From Pelomonas sp. Root405 (GTDB taxonomy: Bacteria; Pseudomonadota; Gammaproteobacteria; Burkholderiales; Burkholderiaceae_C): a stretch of DNA of 64,000 bases. Numbering within the stretch: the stretch's first letter is position 1; each line of letters starts with the position of its first letter. The stretch covers positions 62,001 to 126,000 of the forward strand of contig NZ_LMDU01000013.1 of the NCBI RefSeq assembly GCF_001425165.1, read 5' to 3'. This document shows positions 1 through 11,179 of this stretch, one piece after another. A program made the position numbers and the translations under genes. Under the pieces are notes generated by a model that was not told the origin of the DNA, made no database searches, and was given only the letters and a program-made list of their open reading frames with translations.

Positions 1-225
1 AAGATCAAGGCACCGGTGATGCTGGTGTTCGGCGAGGAGGACCGCCGCGTCCCGCTGGCCCATGGTGAGCGCATGCGAGCAGCCTTGCGCAAGGCGGGCA
101 ACGATCCGGTCTGGGTCACTTACGACGACGAGGGACACGGCCTGCGCAACTTCAGCAAACGCGTGGACTATGCGCGGCGGATGGAAGCTTTCCTCGCCAA
201 GCACCTCGGCCCGTCTAACCCTTGA
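1..225 (+). CDS. Alpha/beta hydrolase (S9 peptidase-like), C-terminal end
   Basis: Only the last 74 codons lie in the window; the reading frame is open to the left edge. The fragment has the typical end of an alpha/beta-hydrolase catalytic domain: a strand reading VMLVFGEEDRRVP, which carries the acidic triad residue, then DDEGHG with the triad histidine, then a helical tail. This arrangement is common in prolyl-oligopeptidase (S9) and dienelactone-hydrolase-like enzymes. The family cannot be fixed further without the N-terminal part. The stop at 223-225 overlaps by 11 bases the end of the convergent desaturase gene. Confidence 0.8.
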   Translation, partial: KIKAPVMLVFGEEDRRVPLAHGERMRAALRKAGNDPVWVTYDDEGHGLRNFSKRVDYARRMEAFLAKHLGPSNP

Positions 226-1090
226 ACCCGTTGTAATGCCGCCGCCACTCCGGCGGCTTCCACAGGTGCGCCAGGCGCATGCCCCAGGTGGTCTCCTGGC
301 GCATGTCGTGGAACATCGCGCGCCACTCGTGAGCGTTCAACCAGAACAGGTTGTGGGTGTGAAAGGGGTGCTCCAGGCCGTAGTCGACCGGCGCGACTTC
401 GGGCTCGAAGGTGCCGAACAGGCGGTCGAAGACGATCAGCATGCCGCCGAAGTTCTTGTCGATGTACTGCGGGTTGCGGCCGTGGTGGGCGCGGTGGTGG
501 GACGGCGTGTTGAAGATGAACTCGAACCACGCCGGCATCTTGTCCACCCAGGTCGTGTGGACGAAGAACTGGTAGCCCAGGTTGAGCGACAGCGCGAACA
601 GCACCCAGCGCGGTTCGAAGCCCAGCCACACGGCCGGCAGGTAGAACAGCCAGTTGCCGGCGATCGGATAGAACCAGCTCTGCCGCAGCGCGGTGCCGAA
701 GTTCATCTTCTCGGAGCCGTGGTGCACGACATGGGCACACCAGAACCAGCGGATGCGGTGGCTGCCGCGGTGGAACCAGTAGTAGAGAAACTCGACCAGC
801 AGGAACAGGCCGACAAATCGCCAGACGGTCACGTCGATGGTGAACAGGCGGTGCTCGTACACCCAGCCCATGGCAGGCAGCACGAGGACGATCAACAGCA
901 CCAGGTCCGCCACTAGATAGCTGCCGCCGCTGTTCAGGCTGTCGAAGCTGTCGCGGAAGTCGAAGACGCCGGTCTTGCGGAAACGCCAGGCCTCCATCGC
1001 GATGAAGATGCCGAAGACGGGCGACAGCAGCACGAGCGTCAGGTCGCGCCAGTCGCCGTGCTGGCGATAGAGGTCGAGCAGCCAATCCAT
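215..1090 (-). CDS. Sterol desaturase / fatty acid hydroxylase family membrane protein
   Basis: A 291-residue membrane di-iron enzyme of the sterol desaturase/fatty acid hydroxylase superfamily, expected to hydroxylate or desaturate a lipid in the cytoplasmic membrane. The iron-binding histidine clusters are visible: HRGSH (about residues 107-111), HVVHH (120-124) and HHRAHH (198-203), set between hydrophobic helices. The ATG at 1090 (MDWLLDLYRQ) was preferred to a start at 1174 because the extra 28 residues are polar and would run into the control region of the divergent AraC gene. The substrate is not deducible. The divergent AraC-type regulator may control it. Confidence 0.88.
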   Translation of the reverse strand: MDWLLDLYRQHGDWRDLTLVLLSPVFGIFIAMEAWRFRKTGVFDFRDSFDSLNSGGSYLVADLVLLIVLVLPAMGWVYEHRLFTIDVTVWRFVGLFLLVEFLYYWFHRGSHRIRWFWCAHVVHHGSEKMNFGTALRQSWFYPIAGNWLFYLPAVWLGFEPRWVLFALSLNLGYQFFVHTTWVDKMPAWFEFIFNTPSHHRAHHGRNPQYIDKNFGGMLIVFDRLFGTFEPEVAPVDYGLEHPFHTHNLFWLNAHEWRAMFHDMRQETTWGMRLAHLWKPPEWRRHYNGFKG

Positions 1091-1124
1091 GAGCGCGATG
1101 TTGCTTTGAGATCGGTGCGGGTTC

Positions 1125-1152
1125 TTGACGGCAAAACCCTGGTTTTTGACGG
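1125..1152. promoter_or_regulatory. Direct repeat TTGACGG x2, candidate AraC-type operator
   Basis: The heptamer TTGACGG occurs at 1125-1131 and again at 1146-1152, 21 bases start to start, in the 128-base gap between the divergent desaturase and AraC genes. AraC-family proteins commonly bind direct repeats spaced about two helical turns. Either copy could also act as a -35 element for the + strand. The repeat is seen directly; its role is inferred. Confidence 0.4.
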
Positions 1153-1218
1153 ATCGCGCCACGGCTGGGGACATCCCTCACGAAAAGGCCCCTGGCGCCG
1201 CTGCATCATCGACCGCCC

Positions 1219-2205
1219 ATGGATGAGACCCGTGTCGCCGCCAGCTATGTCCAACTGCTCTTCGAGCACATGGCCGCACTGGGCTGTGCCGAGGCGCTGG
1301 GCGACCCACCGGCGCCGACCGAAAGCTTCGTGGCGTTGCGCCGCTGGCAGGCCCTGCTGGCGCACGCGCGTGACCTCGATCCCGGCCCGAGATCCACCTT
1401 CCCGCTGCGGCTGGCGCGTGGCATCGCGCCGCGCCACTTCGGCGTCGTCGGCTTCGCGGCCTTGGCCTGCGGCACGCTGGGCGAGGCCCTGCAGCGGCTG
1501 GAGCGTTATCACCGCTCGGTCTATGACGTCAACATTGCCCAGGTGCGCGCGTGTGCCGAGGGGCTCAGCATCGAATGGGGCGTGGAGCGCGGCCGGCCGG
1601 GTGCGCTGGTGGACGAGACGGCCATCGCGGCGCTGGTGCAGCTGACACGCGAGTTCACCGGTCGCCCTCTGCGGGCGCTGGCCGTCGACTTCGTCAACCC
1701 GCGCCCGGCTGCGGTGCGGCCCTATGAAGACTTCTTCGGCGGCCCCGTCCGCTTCGGCCAGCCAAGCACGCGGCTGCTGCTGTCGGCGCAAGACCTGGCC
1801 CTGCCGCTGCGAGGCGCGGACGCGGCGCTGCTGGCGTTGCTGGACGCGCAGGCTGAAGCGCTGCTGCAGGAGGTCGCGGCCGTCAGCGAGCCCGTCGGCG
1901 TGTGGCGCCAGGCCCTGGTCGGTCTGATCCGCTCGGGGCGCACGCAGTTGCCGGACCTGGCGCAGAGCCTCCAGATGAGCCCGCGCAGCCTTCAGCGGCG
2001 CCTGGCCGGGCAGGGCCAGAGTTTTCAAGTGCTGCTGTCGCAGACCCGCCAGCAACTGGCCGAGGCCTATCTGCGCGACCCGAACGTCGAGCTGGCCGAG
2101 GTGGCGCTGCTGCTGGGCTACTCCGAACAGAGCGCCTTCACCCGCGCCTTCCGGCAATGGACCGGCCAGGCGCCGCTGCAATGGCGCAGGCAGCAATCCC
2201 GATGA
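1219..2205 (+). CDS. AraC family transcriptional regulator
   Basis: A 328-residue regulator of the OruR/ArgR-like AraC subgroup. Residues about 15-200 resemble the arabinose-binding-like sensor domain of this group (including the LARGIAPRHFGVVGF segment). Residues about 245-325 form the double helix-turn-helix, with LPDLAQSLQMSPRSLQRRL as the first motif and the diagnostic LLLGYSEQSAFTRAFRQW as the second. It is divergent from the desaturase gene and shares an ATGA stop/start overlap with the downstream DUF2804 gene, so those are its most likely targets. The inducer is unknown. Confidence 0.9.
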   Translation: MDETRVAASYVQLLFEHMAALGCAEALGDPPAPTESFVALRRWQALLAHARDLDPGPRSTFPLRLARGIAPRHFGVVGFAALACGTLGEALQRLERYHRSVYDVNIAQVRACAEGLSIEWGVERGRPGALVDETAIAALVQLTREFTGRPLRALAVDFVNPRPAAVRPYEDFFGGPVRFGQPSTRLLLSAQDLALPLRGADAALLALLDAQAEALLQEVAAVSEPVGVWRQALVGLIRSGRTQLPDLAQSLQMSPRSLQRRLAGQGQSFQVLLSQTRQQLAEAYLRDPNVELAEVALLLGYSEQSAFTRAFRQWTGQAPLQWRRQQSR

Positions 2206-3185
2206 AGCCGGCGCCCCAATCCGTCGTCATCGATGGCGCGCCTGCCCACGGGCGCTATGCCGGGCGCATTGGCAGCATCGACTGGTCGCCCTTGCAACCC
2301 CGACCGGGCTGGCTGTGGCGCCGTCTGCATCACAAGCGATGGCATTACGTCGGCCTCGGCAACGAACAGCTCTTCATCGGCGTGGCCATCGTCGATGTCG
2401 GCTGGGCCTGCTCGGCCTTCGCCTACCTGTTCGACCGACGCCGGCGCAGACTGCTGGCGGACTGGCACCAGGACGGCCTGCCCGGGCTGCAGGCAGGCCT
2501 TGCCGATGCGCCTCTGGCGGGCGCCAACGCCTGGTTTCGCGGCGTCGGCGCCCAGCTGTCGCTGCGCCATGAAATGCCCGACCTGCTGCGCCTGCGGGTC
2601 GCCACGCGCGCGCTGTACGTCGAGGCCGAACTGGACCTGCACGGCATGGCGCCGCCGCTGCTCGCCATCGGACCAATCGCAGGTGGCCTGGCGCATGCCA
2701 CGCAGAAGACCAGCGCCCTGCCCGTGCGCGGCTGGGCCGAGGCGGATGGGCAGCGCTTCGAACTGGGCGACGCCTGGGCCGCAGTTGATGCGTCCAACGG
2801 CCTGCTGGCGCGCGACACCGCCTGGCGCTGGGCCAGCGCTCACCGGCCAGACGTCGGCTTCAATCTGCAGCAGGGCTATTTCGGCGACCAGGAGAACGTG
2901 CTGTGGCTGGACGGCCAGCCCATCGCCCTGGGTGCGGCCCGGTTCGAGCACGACGCCGCCCAGCCCCTGGCGCCCTGGCGCGTGCGCACCGACGACGGCT
3001 TGCTGGACCTTGTCTTCACACCGGAGGGCGCACGGGCCGCCGACAAGAACCTCGGCTTCGCCGCCAGCCGCTACGTGCAGCCGGTCGGCAGCTTCGCGGG
3101 CGAAGTCAAACCCGGGCCGCTGGCCAGCGCCCGGCAGGTGCGTGGGTTGCTCGGGGTGACGGAGCAGCACCAATCGCGCTGGTGA
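2202..3185 (+). CDS. DUF2804 family protein
   Basis: A 327-residue protein resembling the DUF2804 family, whose biochemical role is not established. The start is the ATG at 2202, which overlaps the AraC stop codon (ATGA), indicating translational coupling. The protein is rich in Trp and Arg and looks like an all-beta domain (segments such as RRLHHKRWHYVGLGNEQLF and WRWASAHRPDVGFNLQQGYFG). There is no signal peptide and no membrane segment. Context with an AraC regulator and a lipid hydroxylase-type gene suggests a role in lipid or hydrocarbon-like substrate handling, but that is inference from neighbours only. Confidence 0.75.
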   Translation: MKPAPQSVVIDGAPAHGRYAGRIGSIDWSPLQPRPGWLWRRLHHKRWHYVGLGNEQLFIGVAIVDVGWACSAFAYLFDRRRRRLLADWHQDGLPGLQAGLADAPLAGANAWFRGVGAQLSLRHEMPDLLRLRVATRALYVEAELDLHGMAPPLLAIGPIAGGLAHATQKTSALPVRGWAEADGQRFELGDAWAAVDASNGLLARDTAWRWASAHRPDVGFNLQQGYFGDQENVLWLDGQPIALGAARFEHDAAQPLAPWRVRTDDGLLDLVFTPEGARAADKNLGFAASRYVQPVGSFAGEVKPGPLASARQVRGLLGVTEQHQSRW

Positions 3186-3247
3186 AGCGCACGTTGTCAC
3201 GCCTACCGTGACGGAAGCAGCAGACACCGCGACAGGTCACGCTTAAA

Positions 3248-4600
3248 GTGCTCCGCAGATCGATTCCAGCCAGCCACGTGCGCTACGAACTCAGCAATCC
3301 CAACCTGCTCATTGCCGGCATCGTGCTCACGCTGGTCGCGGTGGCCGGCGTCGAGTTGCTGCCCGCCCGGACGCTTGAGCTGACCGTGCCAGGTGTTGCC
3401 AGCGGGCCTTATCTGAACACCTCCGACGGCAACCAGGCCACTGCGGTCCAGTGGGTGAATGTCAAGGACATCCACCTGCGCTGCCACTACACCTCAGCCG
3501 CGGGAAACTACCTCGGCTGTGGCCTCACCTATGTGCTGACCGGCGCGGACGTCAGCCGCGGTCGCGACCTGAGCCGGTTCGACAGCGTCGAGCTGGACCT
3601 CGCCTACAAGGGACCGTCGGCCTTTGTTCGGGTGGCGCTGCGGAATTTCGATCCGCGCTTTTCGAAGGCCGAGGACCACAACAGCTCGCGCTTTCACTCC
3701 ATCAACCTCCGGCCACGTGACATCCAGCAGCCCGTGACGTTGGACTTGAACGAGCTGACCGTGCCGGAATGGTGGGTGACCCAGTACAACCTCGCACGCG
3801 AGTTCAACCGGCCAAGTCTGGAGAACGCGACGGCGGTGTCGATCGACCTGCCCGTGGTGCACGCCGGCGAGGAACACGAGATCCAGCTTAGGCGCATCAC
3901 GCTCAAGGGTCACTGGGTCAGCCGCGACCAGGTCTACTTTGGCGTGCTGTGCGCATGGATGCTGGGCGCCGTGCTGATGGTGTTGAACGGCTGGACACAA
4001 TTGCGCCGCAGCCACCTGCGCCAGCAGCGCGAGATCGATGCGCTGACGGCGCGCACCCGCCAATTGCGCGTGGAACAGGAGAAGCTGCGCCGCCTGGCCA
4101 CCATCGACGAGCTGACCGGCGTTCTGAACCGCCGCGGGTTGGAACAGGCGCTGGAAGATTTTGAAGATTCGGCCCGAGGCATGACGCTGGTCATGCTGGA
4201 CATCGACCATTTCAAGCACATCAACGACCGCCACGGCCATGACTGCGGTGACGAGGTGCTGCGGCGCGTCGCTGCCGTCGTCGCCGCCAATCTGCGGTCC
4301 ACCGATGTCTTCGGTCGCTGGGGCGGCGAAGAGTTCCTGATTGCCGGCCAAGGCACACGGATCCGCGAGGCCACGCGCCTGGCGGAAAAGCTCTGCGACC
4401 GCATCGAGCAAAGCGAGATCACCGTAGGCGGTCATCGCATCAGCGTGACGGCCAGCTTCGGCGTGGCGCTGGCCCCGCCGGCGGGCTCGACGGCGGACGC
4501 CCTCAAACGCGCCGACGCGGCCCTGTACCGCGCCAAGGAGTCGGGGCGCAATCGCGTCGAGATGGACAAGACGCTGGAAAGCACACCGACGACCATCTAG
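3248..4600 (+). CDS. Membrane diguanylate cyclase (GGDEF domain)
   Basis: A 450-residue c-di-GMP synthase. An N-terminal membrane helix (about residues 18-38) precedes an extracytoplasmic beta-rich sensor domain of about 170 residues. A second helix (about 230-250), a charged coiled coil and the GGDEF domain (about 285-440) follow. The active-site loop is GGEEF (359-363), a functional variant, and RSTD five residues upstream is an intact product-inhibition I-site. The start is GTG at 3248; no ATG gives the first membrane helix. A small inverted repeat (GTCACG-cctac-CGTGAC, 3196-3212) lies upstream. The signal sensed is unknown. It ends tail to tail with clpB. Confidence 0.92.
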   Translation: MLRRSIPASHVRYELSNPNLLIAGIVLTLVAVAGVELLPARTLELTVPGVASGPYLNTSDGNQATAVQWVNVKDIHLRCHYTSAAGNYLGCGLTYVLTGADVSRGRDLSRFDSVELDLAYKGPSAFVRVALRNFDPRFSKAEDHNSSRFHSINLRPRDIQQPVTLDLNELTVPEWWVTQYNLAREFNRPSLENATAVSIDLPVVHAGEEHEIQLRRITLKGHWVSRDQVYFGVLCAWMLGAVLMVLNGWTQLRRSHLRQQREIDALTARTRQLRVEQEKLRRLATIDELTGVLNRRGLEQALEDFEDSARGMTLVMLDIDHFKHINDRHGHDCGDEVLRRVAAVVAANLRSTDVFGRWGGEEFLIAGQGTRIREATRLAEKLCDRIEQSEITVGGHRISVTASFGVALAPPAGSTADALKRADAALYRAKESGRNRVEMDKTLESTPTTI

Positions 4601-4638
4601 GGCCCGTCAAGGGACAGGCCCCGGGGAGCGCGTCGTGC

Positions 4639-7230
<2,592 letters not shown>

Positions 7231-7255
7231 GGTGGGAATCCTCCGGTTACCGGCC

Positions 7256-7283
7256 AAGTGGGCGCCTATCGACGCATTTCAAG
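7256..7283 (-). promoter_or_regulatory. Sigma-32 (heat-shock) promoter of clpB
   Basis: Read on the minus strand, CTTGAAA (7283-7277) is followed after 14 bases by CCCACTT (7262-7256). This closely fits the sigma-32 consensus CTTGAAA-N11-16-CCCCATnT, and the -10 box lies about 25 bases before the clpB start. It sits in the short gap after crcB, so clpB can be heat-induced independently of moaE-crcB. Confidence 0.75.
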
Positions 7284-7288
7284 TTGCG

Positions 7289-7654
7289 TCAGATCAAGGC
7301 TTGCACCAGTTTCATGCCCAGCCAGGCGGCAAGAAGCGCTCCCAGTACGTGGGCCAGCGTGTGCGCCAGCGCCATGCCCAGCTCGCCATGGCGCAGCAGG
7401 GCCAGCGACTCACCCGAGAACGCTGAGAACGTCGTCAGCCCGCCGAGGAAGCCGGTCACCAGCAGCAGCTTCAGCAACTCGTTGGGCTGGCGGCCGAACC
7501 ATTCCAGCGCCATGCCGATCAGCAGACCGCCCACCACGTTGACGAGCAGCGTGCCGAGCGGAAACCCCATCCAGCGGCCGTTGAACAGTACACCGGCCTG
7601 CCAGCGTGCCAACGCGCCCAGCGCCGCGCCCAGCGCGACCGCCGCGCCGTTCAA
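7289..7654 (-). CDS. crcB: Fluoride ion channel CrcB/Fluc
   Basis: A 121-residue, four-helix membrane protein that dimerises to export fluoride. Family signatures are visible: GAALGALARW near the N-terminus, GTLLVNVVGG in helix 2 (with the conserved Asn) and GFLGGLTTFSAFS in helix 3 (the phenylalanine/serine track). The start is taken as TTG at 7654, which overlaps the moaE stop (TTGA) and gives the usual family length. Longer in-frame starts would add a charged tail that reads through moaE. Coupling to moaE looks fortuitous. No fluoride riboswitch was recognised upstream of moaE. Confidence 0.92.
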   Translation of the reverse strand: MNGAAVALGAALGALARWQAGVLFNGRWMGFPLGTLLVNVVGGLLIGMALEWFGRQPNELLKLLLVTGFLGGLTTFSAFSGESLALLRHGELGMALAHTLAHVLGALLAAWLGMKLVQALI

Positions 7655-8130
7655 GACGCGTTCCCCGCCGCGATGCCCCAGCGCGCCAGCGCCTCGTCGT
7701 CCGTGACCCGCGCGTCCACCCAATGCGCACCGCCGGGGGTGTGCTCCTTCTTCCAGAACGGTGCCTGCGTCTTGAGGTAGTCCATCAGGAATTCGCAGGC
7801 TTGGAAGGCCTGGCCGCGGTGGGCGCTGCTGACGAGCACGAGCACGATCTGGTCGCGCGCCTGCAGCGTGCCGACGCGGTGGATGACTTTGGCGGCACGG
7901 ATGTCGAAGCGGGCCAGCGCCTCGTCGACCATGGTCTCGATGGCCGCCTCGGTCATGCCGGGGTAATGCTCCAGCTCCATGGCAGAGACGGCCGCGCCGC
8001 TGCTGTGCTCGCGCACCGTGCCGACAAACGCGACGACCGCGCCGACGCCGCCGTCCGCAATACGCAGGGTGGCGGCTTCGCGGCTGAGATCAAAGTCCTC
8101 GGACTGGATGCAAACTCTGGGCATGGTCAT
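7651..8130 (-). CDS. moaE: Molybdopterin synthase catalytic subunit MoaE
   Basis: A 159-residue large subunit of molybdopterin synthase. With thiocarboxylated MoaD it transfers sulfur to precursor Z (cPMP). Recognisable family blocks are GAVVAFVGTVREHSSG, LEHYPGM, HRVGTL, VLVLVSSAHR and the lysine-containing LKTQAPFWKKEHTP near the active site. The ATG at 8130 was chosen because GGTGAG lies five bases upstream; ATGs at 8139 and 8124 are alternatives. Its partner genes moaD and moeA lie 10 kb away at 17.7-19.2 kb rather than adjacent, which is a split Mo-cofactor locus. Confidence 0.96.
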   Translation of the reverse strand: MTMPRVCIQSEDFDLSREAATLRIADGGVGAVVAFVGTVREHSSGAAVSAMELEHYPGMTEAAIETMVDEALARFDIRAAKVIHRVGTLQARDQIVLVLVSSAHRGQAFQACEFLMDYLKTQAPFWKKEHTPGGAHWVDARVTDDEALARWGIAAGNAS

Positions 8131-8235
8131 GATTCTCACCTTCGCGCGCGGTGAGATTCACATGTTTGCCCGCGGAACTCCCAGCGCGCCGCCGGATACT
8201 CGCCCCTCACTCATCTCACGTAGCCAGGAACCAAT

Positions 8236-9264
8236 ATGGCCCTGATGGATTTCATCAAGAAACAGTTCATAGACGTCATCCAGTGGACCGAGGACGGCGA
8301 CGGCACGCTGGCCTGGCGCTTCCCGATGTCGGGCATGGAAATCCAGAACGGCGCGCAACTGGTGGTGCGCGAATCGCAGGTCGCGATCTTCGTCAACGAA
8401 GGCCAGGTCGCCGACGTCTTCGGCCCCGGCACGCACAAGCTCACCACCCAGACGCTGCCGGTGCTGACCTACCTGAAGAACTGGGACAAGCTGTTCGAAT
8501 CGCCCTTCAAGAGCGACGTCTACTACTTCAGCACCCGCCAGCAGATCGACCAGCGCTGGGGCACGAGTCAACCCATTTCCATCCGCGACAAGGACTTCGG
8601 CGCCGTGCGCCTGCGCGCCTTCGGCAACTACGCCTACCGCATCCAGGACCCGAAGAGCTTCCACAGCCAGATCTCGGGCACCCGCGAGCGCTACACGACG
8701 CAGGAGCTTGAAGGCCAGTTGCGCGGCCTGATGCTGCAGCACATCAGCGACGCCGTGGCGGGCAGCGGAACGCCCTTCCTCGACCTGGCCGCCAACCAGA
8801 TCGAATTCGCCGCCGCGCTGAAGGAGGCGACCGCGCCGTCCTTCACCGCTCTCGGGCTGGAACTGCTGTCGGTGACGATGCAGAACGTCTCGCTGCCCGA
8901 GGAGTTGCAGAAGATCCTCGACCAGCGCATCGGCATGGGCATCATTGGCCAGAACATGGGCCAATTCATGCAATACCAGGCCGCGCAGGCCCTGCCCGAG
9001 ATGGCCAAGGGCGGCTCGGGCGGCAGCGGCATCGCCGGCGAGGCCATTGGCCTGGGCGCCGGCGTGGCACTGGGCCAGACGCTGGCGCAGACGCTGGGCC
9101 AGGGACTGGCCGGTGTCGGCACCGCAGCACCCGCGCCCGCCGCCAGCAAGCCCGAGGACATCGTCTCGCTGCTCGAAAAGCTTGGCGACCTCAAGGCCAA
9201 GGGCATCCTGACCGACGAGGAATTCGCCGCCAAAAAAGCGGACCTCCTGAAGAAGCTTGGCTGA
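8236..9264 (+). CDS. SPFH/Band-7 domain protein with C-terminal SHOCT-like motif
   Basis: A 342-residue SPFH (stomatin/prohibitin-like) protein of the YdjI/virion-core-like type. The SPFH core spans about residues 20-240, beginning MALMDFIKKQFIDVIQW, with an SPFH-like segment around RESQVAIFVNEGQVADVFG. A Gly/Ala-rich linker follows. The final 35 residues (DIVSLLEKLGDLKAKGILT, then DEEF) match a SHOCT short oligomerisation domain. The start ATG has CCAGGA upstream. It overlaps the next gene by eight bases and is the first gene of the SPFH-DUF4178-DUF350 group. SPFH proteins organise membrane patches; the exact role here is unknown. Confidence 0.88.
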   Translation: MALMDFIKKQFIDVIQWTEDGDGTLAWRFPMSGMEIQNGAQLVVRESQVAIFVNEGQVADVFGPGTHKLTTQTLPVLTYLKNWDKLFESPFKSDVYYFSTRQQIDQRWGTSQPISIRDKDFGAVRLRAFGNYAYRIQDPKSFHSQISGTRERYTTQELEGQLRGLMLQHISDAVAGSGTPFLDLAANQIEFAAALKEATAPSFTALGLELLSVTMQNVSLPEELQKILDQRIGMGIIGQNMGQFMQYQAAQALPEMAKGGSGGSGIAGEAIGLGAGVALGQTLAQTLGQGLAGVGTAAPAPAASKPEDIVSLLEKLGDLKAKGILTDEEFAAKKADLLKKLG

Positions 9265-10846
9265 CCAGGCGCCCGCCGCCCAGCGCCGCTGGCGCGCCGC
9301 CTGTCCCAACTGCGGCGCGCCCGTCGAGTTTGCGAGCGCGGCATCCGCCAGCGCCGTCTGCAGCTTCTGCCGCAGCACCCTGCTACGCGACGGCGAACGC
9401 TTAAGCAAGATCGGCCAGAGCGCCGAGATCTTCGACGACTACTCGCCGCTGCAGCTGGGGGCCACCGGCCGCTGGATGGGCACCGGCTTCGCGGTGATCG
9501 GCCGCGTGCAGCGCGGCTCTGAGCTGGGCAGCTGGAACGAATGGCATCTGCTGTTCGATGCCGGCGGCCAGCATCGCGCAGGCTGGCTCAGCGAGGACAA
9601 CGGCCAGTTCGTTGTCAGCCTGGAAGCGCCGCTCGATGAAGCGCCGCCGGCCGATCCGCTGGTCGGGCTGCCACTGACGCTGGCCGGCCAGCGCTGGCAG
9701 GTCGCCGCCATCGTCGACGCCGCCGTGCGCGCCGCCGAGGGCGAGTTGCCGCGGGTGCCGAAAGCCGGCCGGGTAGTCGAACTGCGCAATGAGCGCGACG
9801 AAGTCGGCTCGCTGGAATACCGCGATGACGGCCCCGTCGTCTGGTCCGTGGGCCGCGGCGTTCAGCTGGCTGACCTCGCGTTGCAGGGCCTGCGCACGAC
9901 GGCCGAAGGCGAATCCGTCGCCGAGGCGAAGTTCAAGGGCCGGGCCATCGCCTGCCCGAGCTGCGGCTCGCCGTTGGAACCCAAGCTGTCGCAGACCAAG
10001 AGCATGGTCTGCGGCCAATGCACGGCGGTGGTCGACCTGCCCGAGGGGGATGCCAAGGCTTTGGGTTTCACGGCGCAATCGCCGGAAAGCCCGCCGCTGA
10101 TTCCGCTCGGCCGCACCGGCACGTTGGCCCTCGCGGGCGAGAAGTCCCAAGGTTGGACGGTCGTCGGCTATCAGGAGCGCTGCGACATCCCCGATGACGC
10201 CGAGGAGGATCAGAGCTTCTGGCGCGAATACCTGCTGTTCAACCGTCTGGCCGGCTTCGCCTTCCTCGTTGACACCAACGAGGGCTGGAGCCTGGTGCGC
10301 GCGCTCACCGGTGCGCCCACGCCCTCGCGCGACGGGGCGACGTGGCAAGGCCGGGCCTATGCCAAGCGTTGGACCTACCAGGCCAAGACGACTTATGTAT
10401 TGGGCGAGTTTTACTGGCCGGTGCGCCTGAATGACCATGTCGAGGTCACCGACTACGCCAGCCCCGACGGGCAATACCTGCTCAGCCGCGAAAAGCAGGG
10501 GCCGGAAGTCACCTGGAGTGGCGGGCAGACGCTGCCTGCAGCGACCGTGCAGCAGGCCTTCGGCCTGTCGGCAGCGGCGGCTCAGTTCACGCGCGACGCC
10601 TCGGCCTTCAAAAGCAGCGGCGGCAACCTGCTGCGCAACATCGTCATCGGCCTGTTTCTTATCGTGCTGCTGTTCTCGATGCTGCGCGCCTGCTCCAGCG
10701 ACGACTGCCAGCAGTACAAGAACAGCTTCGGCGAGAACAGCAACGAATACCGCCAGTGCCGCGCCAATGCGCGTGGCACTGGCGCCTACATCCCCAGTGG
10801 TGGCAGCTACGGCGGCTACAGCAGCAGTGGCGGCAGCCACAAATAG
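9257..10846 (+). CDS. DUF4178 protein with two zinc ribbons and a C-terminal membrane anchor
   Basis: A 529-residue protein starting at TTG 9257, inside the end of the SPFH gene. Two zinc-ribbon motifs are visible: CPNC...CSFC near residues 15-36 and CPSC...CGQC near 235-260. Each precedes a beta-rich DUF4178-type module with repeats of the pattern WNEWHLLF or FWREYLLF followed by GWLSED or GWSLV. A single membrane helix (LRNIVIGLFLIVLLFSML, about residue 460) is followed by a Cys-containing segment and a Gly/Ser/Tyr-rich tail. DUF4178 proteins recur beside DUF350 and polyamine genes in bacteria, but no activity is established. Confidence 0.85.
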   Translation: MADQAPAAQRRWRAACPNCGAPVEFASAASASAVCSFCRSTLLRDGERLSKIGQSAEIFDDYSPLQLGATGRWMGTGFAVIGRVQRGSELGSWNEWHLLFDAGGQHRAGWLSEDNGQFVVSLEAPLDEAPPADPLVGLPLTLAGQRWQVAAIVDAAVRAAEGELPRVPKAGRVVELRNERDEVGSLEYRDDGPVVWSVGRGVQLADLALQGLRTTAEGESVAEAKFKGRAIACPSCGSPLEPKLSQTKSMVCGQCTAVVDLPEGDAKALGFTAQSPESPPLIPLGRTGTLALAGEKSQGWTVVGYQERCDIPDDAEEDQSFWREYLLFNRLAGFAFLVDTNEGWSLVRALTGAPTPSRDGATWQGRAYAKRWTYQAKTTYVLGEFYWPVRLNDHVEVTDYASPDGQYLLSREKQGPEVTWSGGQTLPAATVQQAFGLSAAAAQFTRDASAFKSSGGNLLRNIVIGLFLIVLLFSMLRACSSDDCQQYKNSFGENSNEYRQCRANARGTGAYIPSGGSYGGYSSSGGSHK

Positions 10847-10855
10847 GAGAACGAC

Positions 10856-11077
10856 ATGACCCTCGATTGGCTCAAACCCGAAGTGATCCTCGGCACGACG
10901 ATGTATGCCGTCATCGGCGTGTTCATCTTCTGGCTGTGCTTTGTCATCGTCGACAAGATCACGCCCTACAAGCTGTGGGAGGAGATCGTCGAGCACAAGA
11001 ACCTGGCGCTGGCCATCGTCGTCGGGGCGATGTGCATCTCCATCGGCAACATCGTCGCGGCCGCCATCCATGGCTGA
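10856..11077 (+). CDS. DUF350 (YjfL-like) small membrane protein
   Basis: A 73-residue protein with two predicted membrane helices (about 14-34 and 50-71) joined by a charged loop (DKITPYKLWEEIVEHKN), typical of the DUF350/YjfL family. It starts nine bases after DUF4178 and has GGAGAACGAC as ribosome site. In Escherichia coli the relative YjfL is encoded next to a glutathionylspermidine-synthase-like protein. Here the cluster carries an aminopropyltransferase, so the polyamine association recurs. Its molecular role is unknown. Confidence 0.85.
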   Translation: MTLDWLKPEVILGTTMYAVIGVFIFWLCFVIVDKITPYKLWEEIVEHKNLALAIVVGAMCISIGNIVAAAIHG

Positions 11078-11179
11078 CGGGTGCGGCTGATCAGCCCGAA
11101 TCTCCCGTCCATCGCAAGCCTCCATGACGCCGCGGTCCGCGTCACCAGAATCGCGCCCTTCGAAATCTAGGAGTGCCCG

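Noticed and set aside
3196-3212. GTCACG-cctac-CGTGAC inverted repeat before the diguanylate cyclase, considered as terminator or operator
   Set aside because: Only six-base arms with no U-tract and no regulator evidence; left as an upstream note rather than a feature.
4600-4621. Possible bidirectional terminator between the diguanylate cyclase and clpB
   Set aside because: GGGCC/GGCCC arms of five bases without a following U-tract are too weak in this GC-rich DNA.
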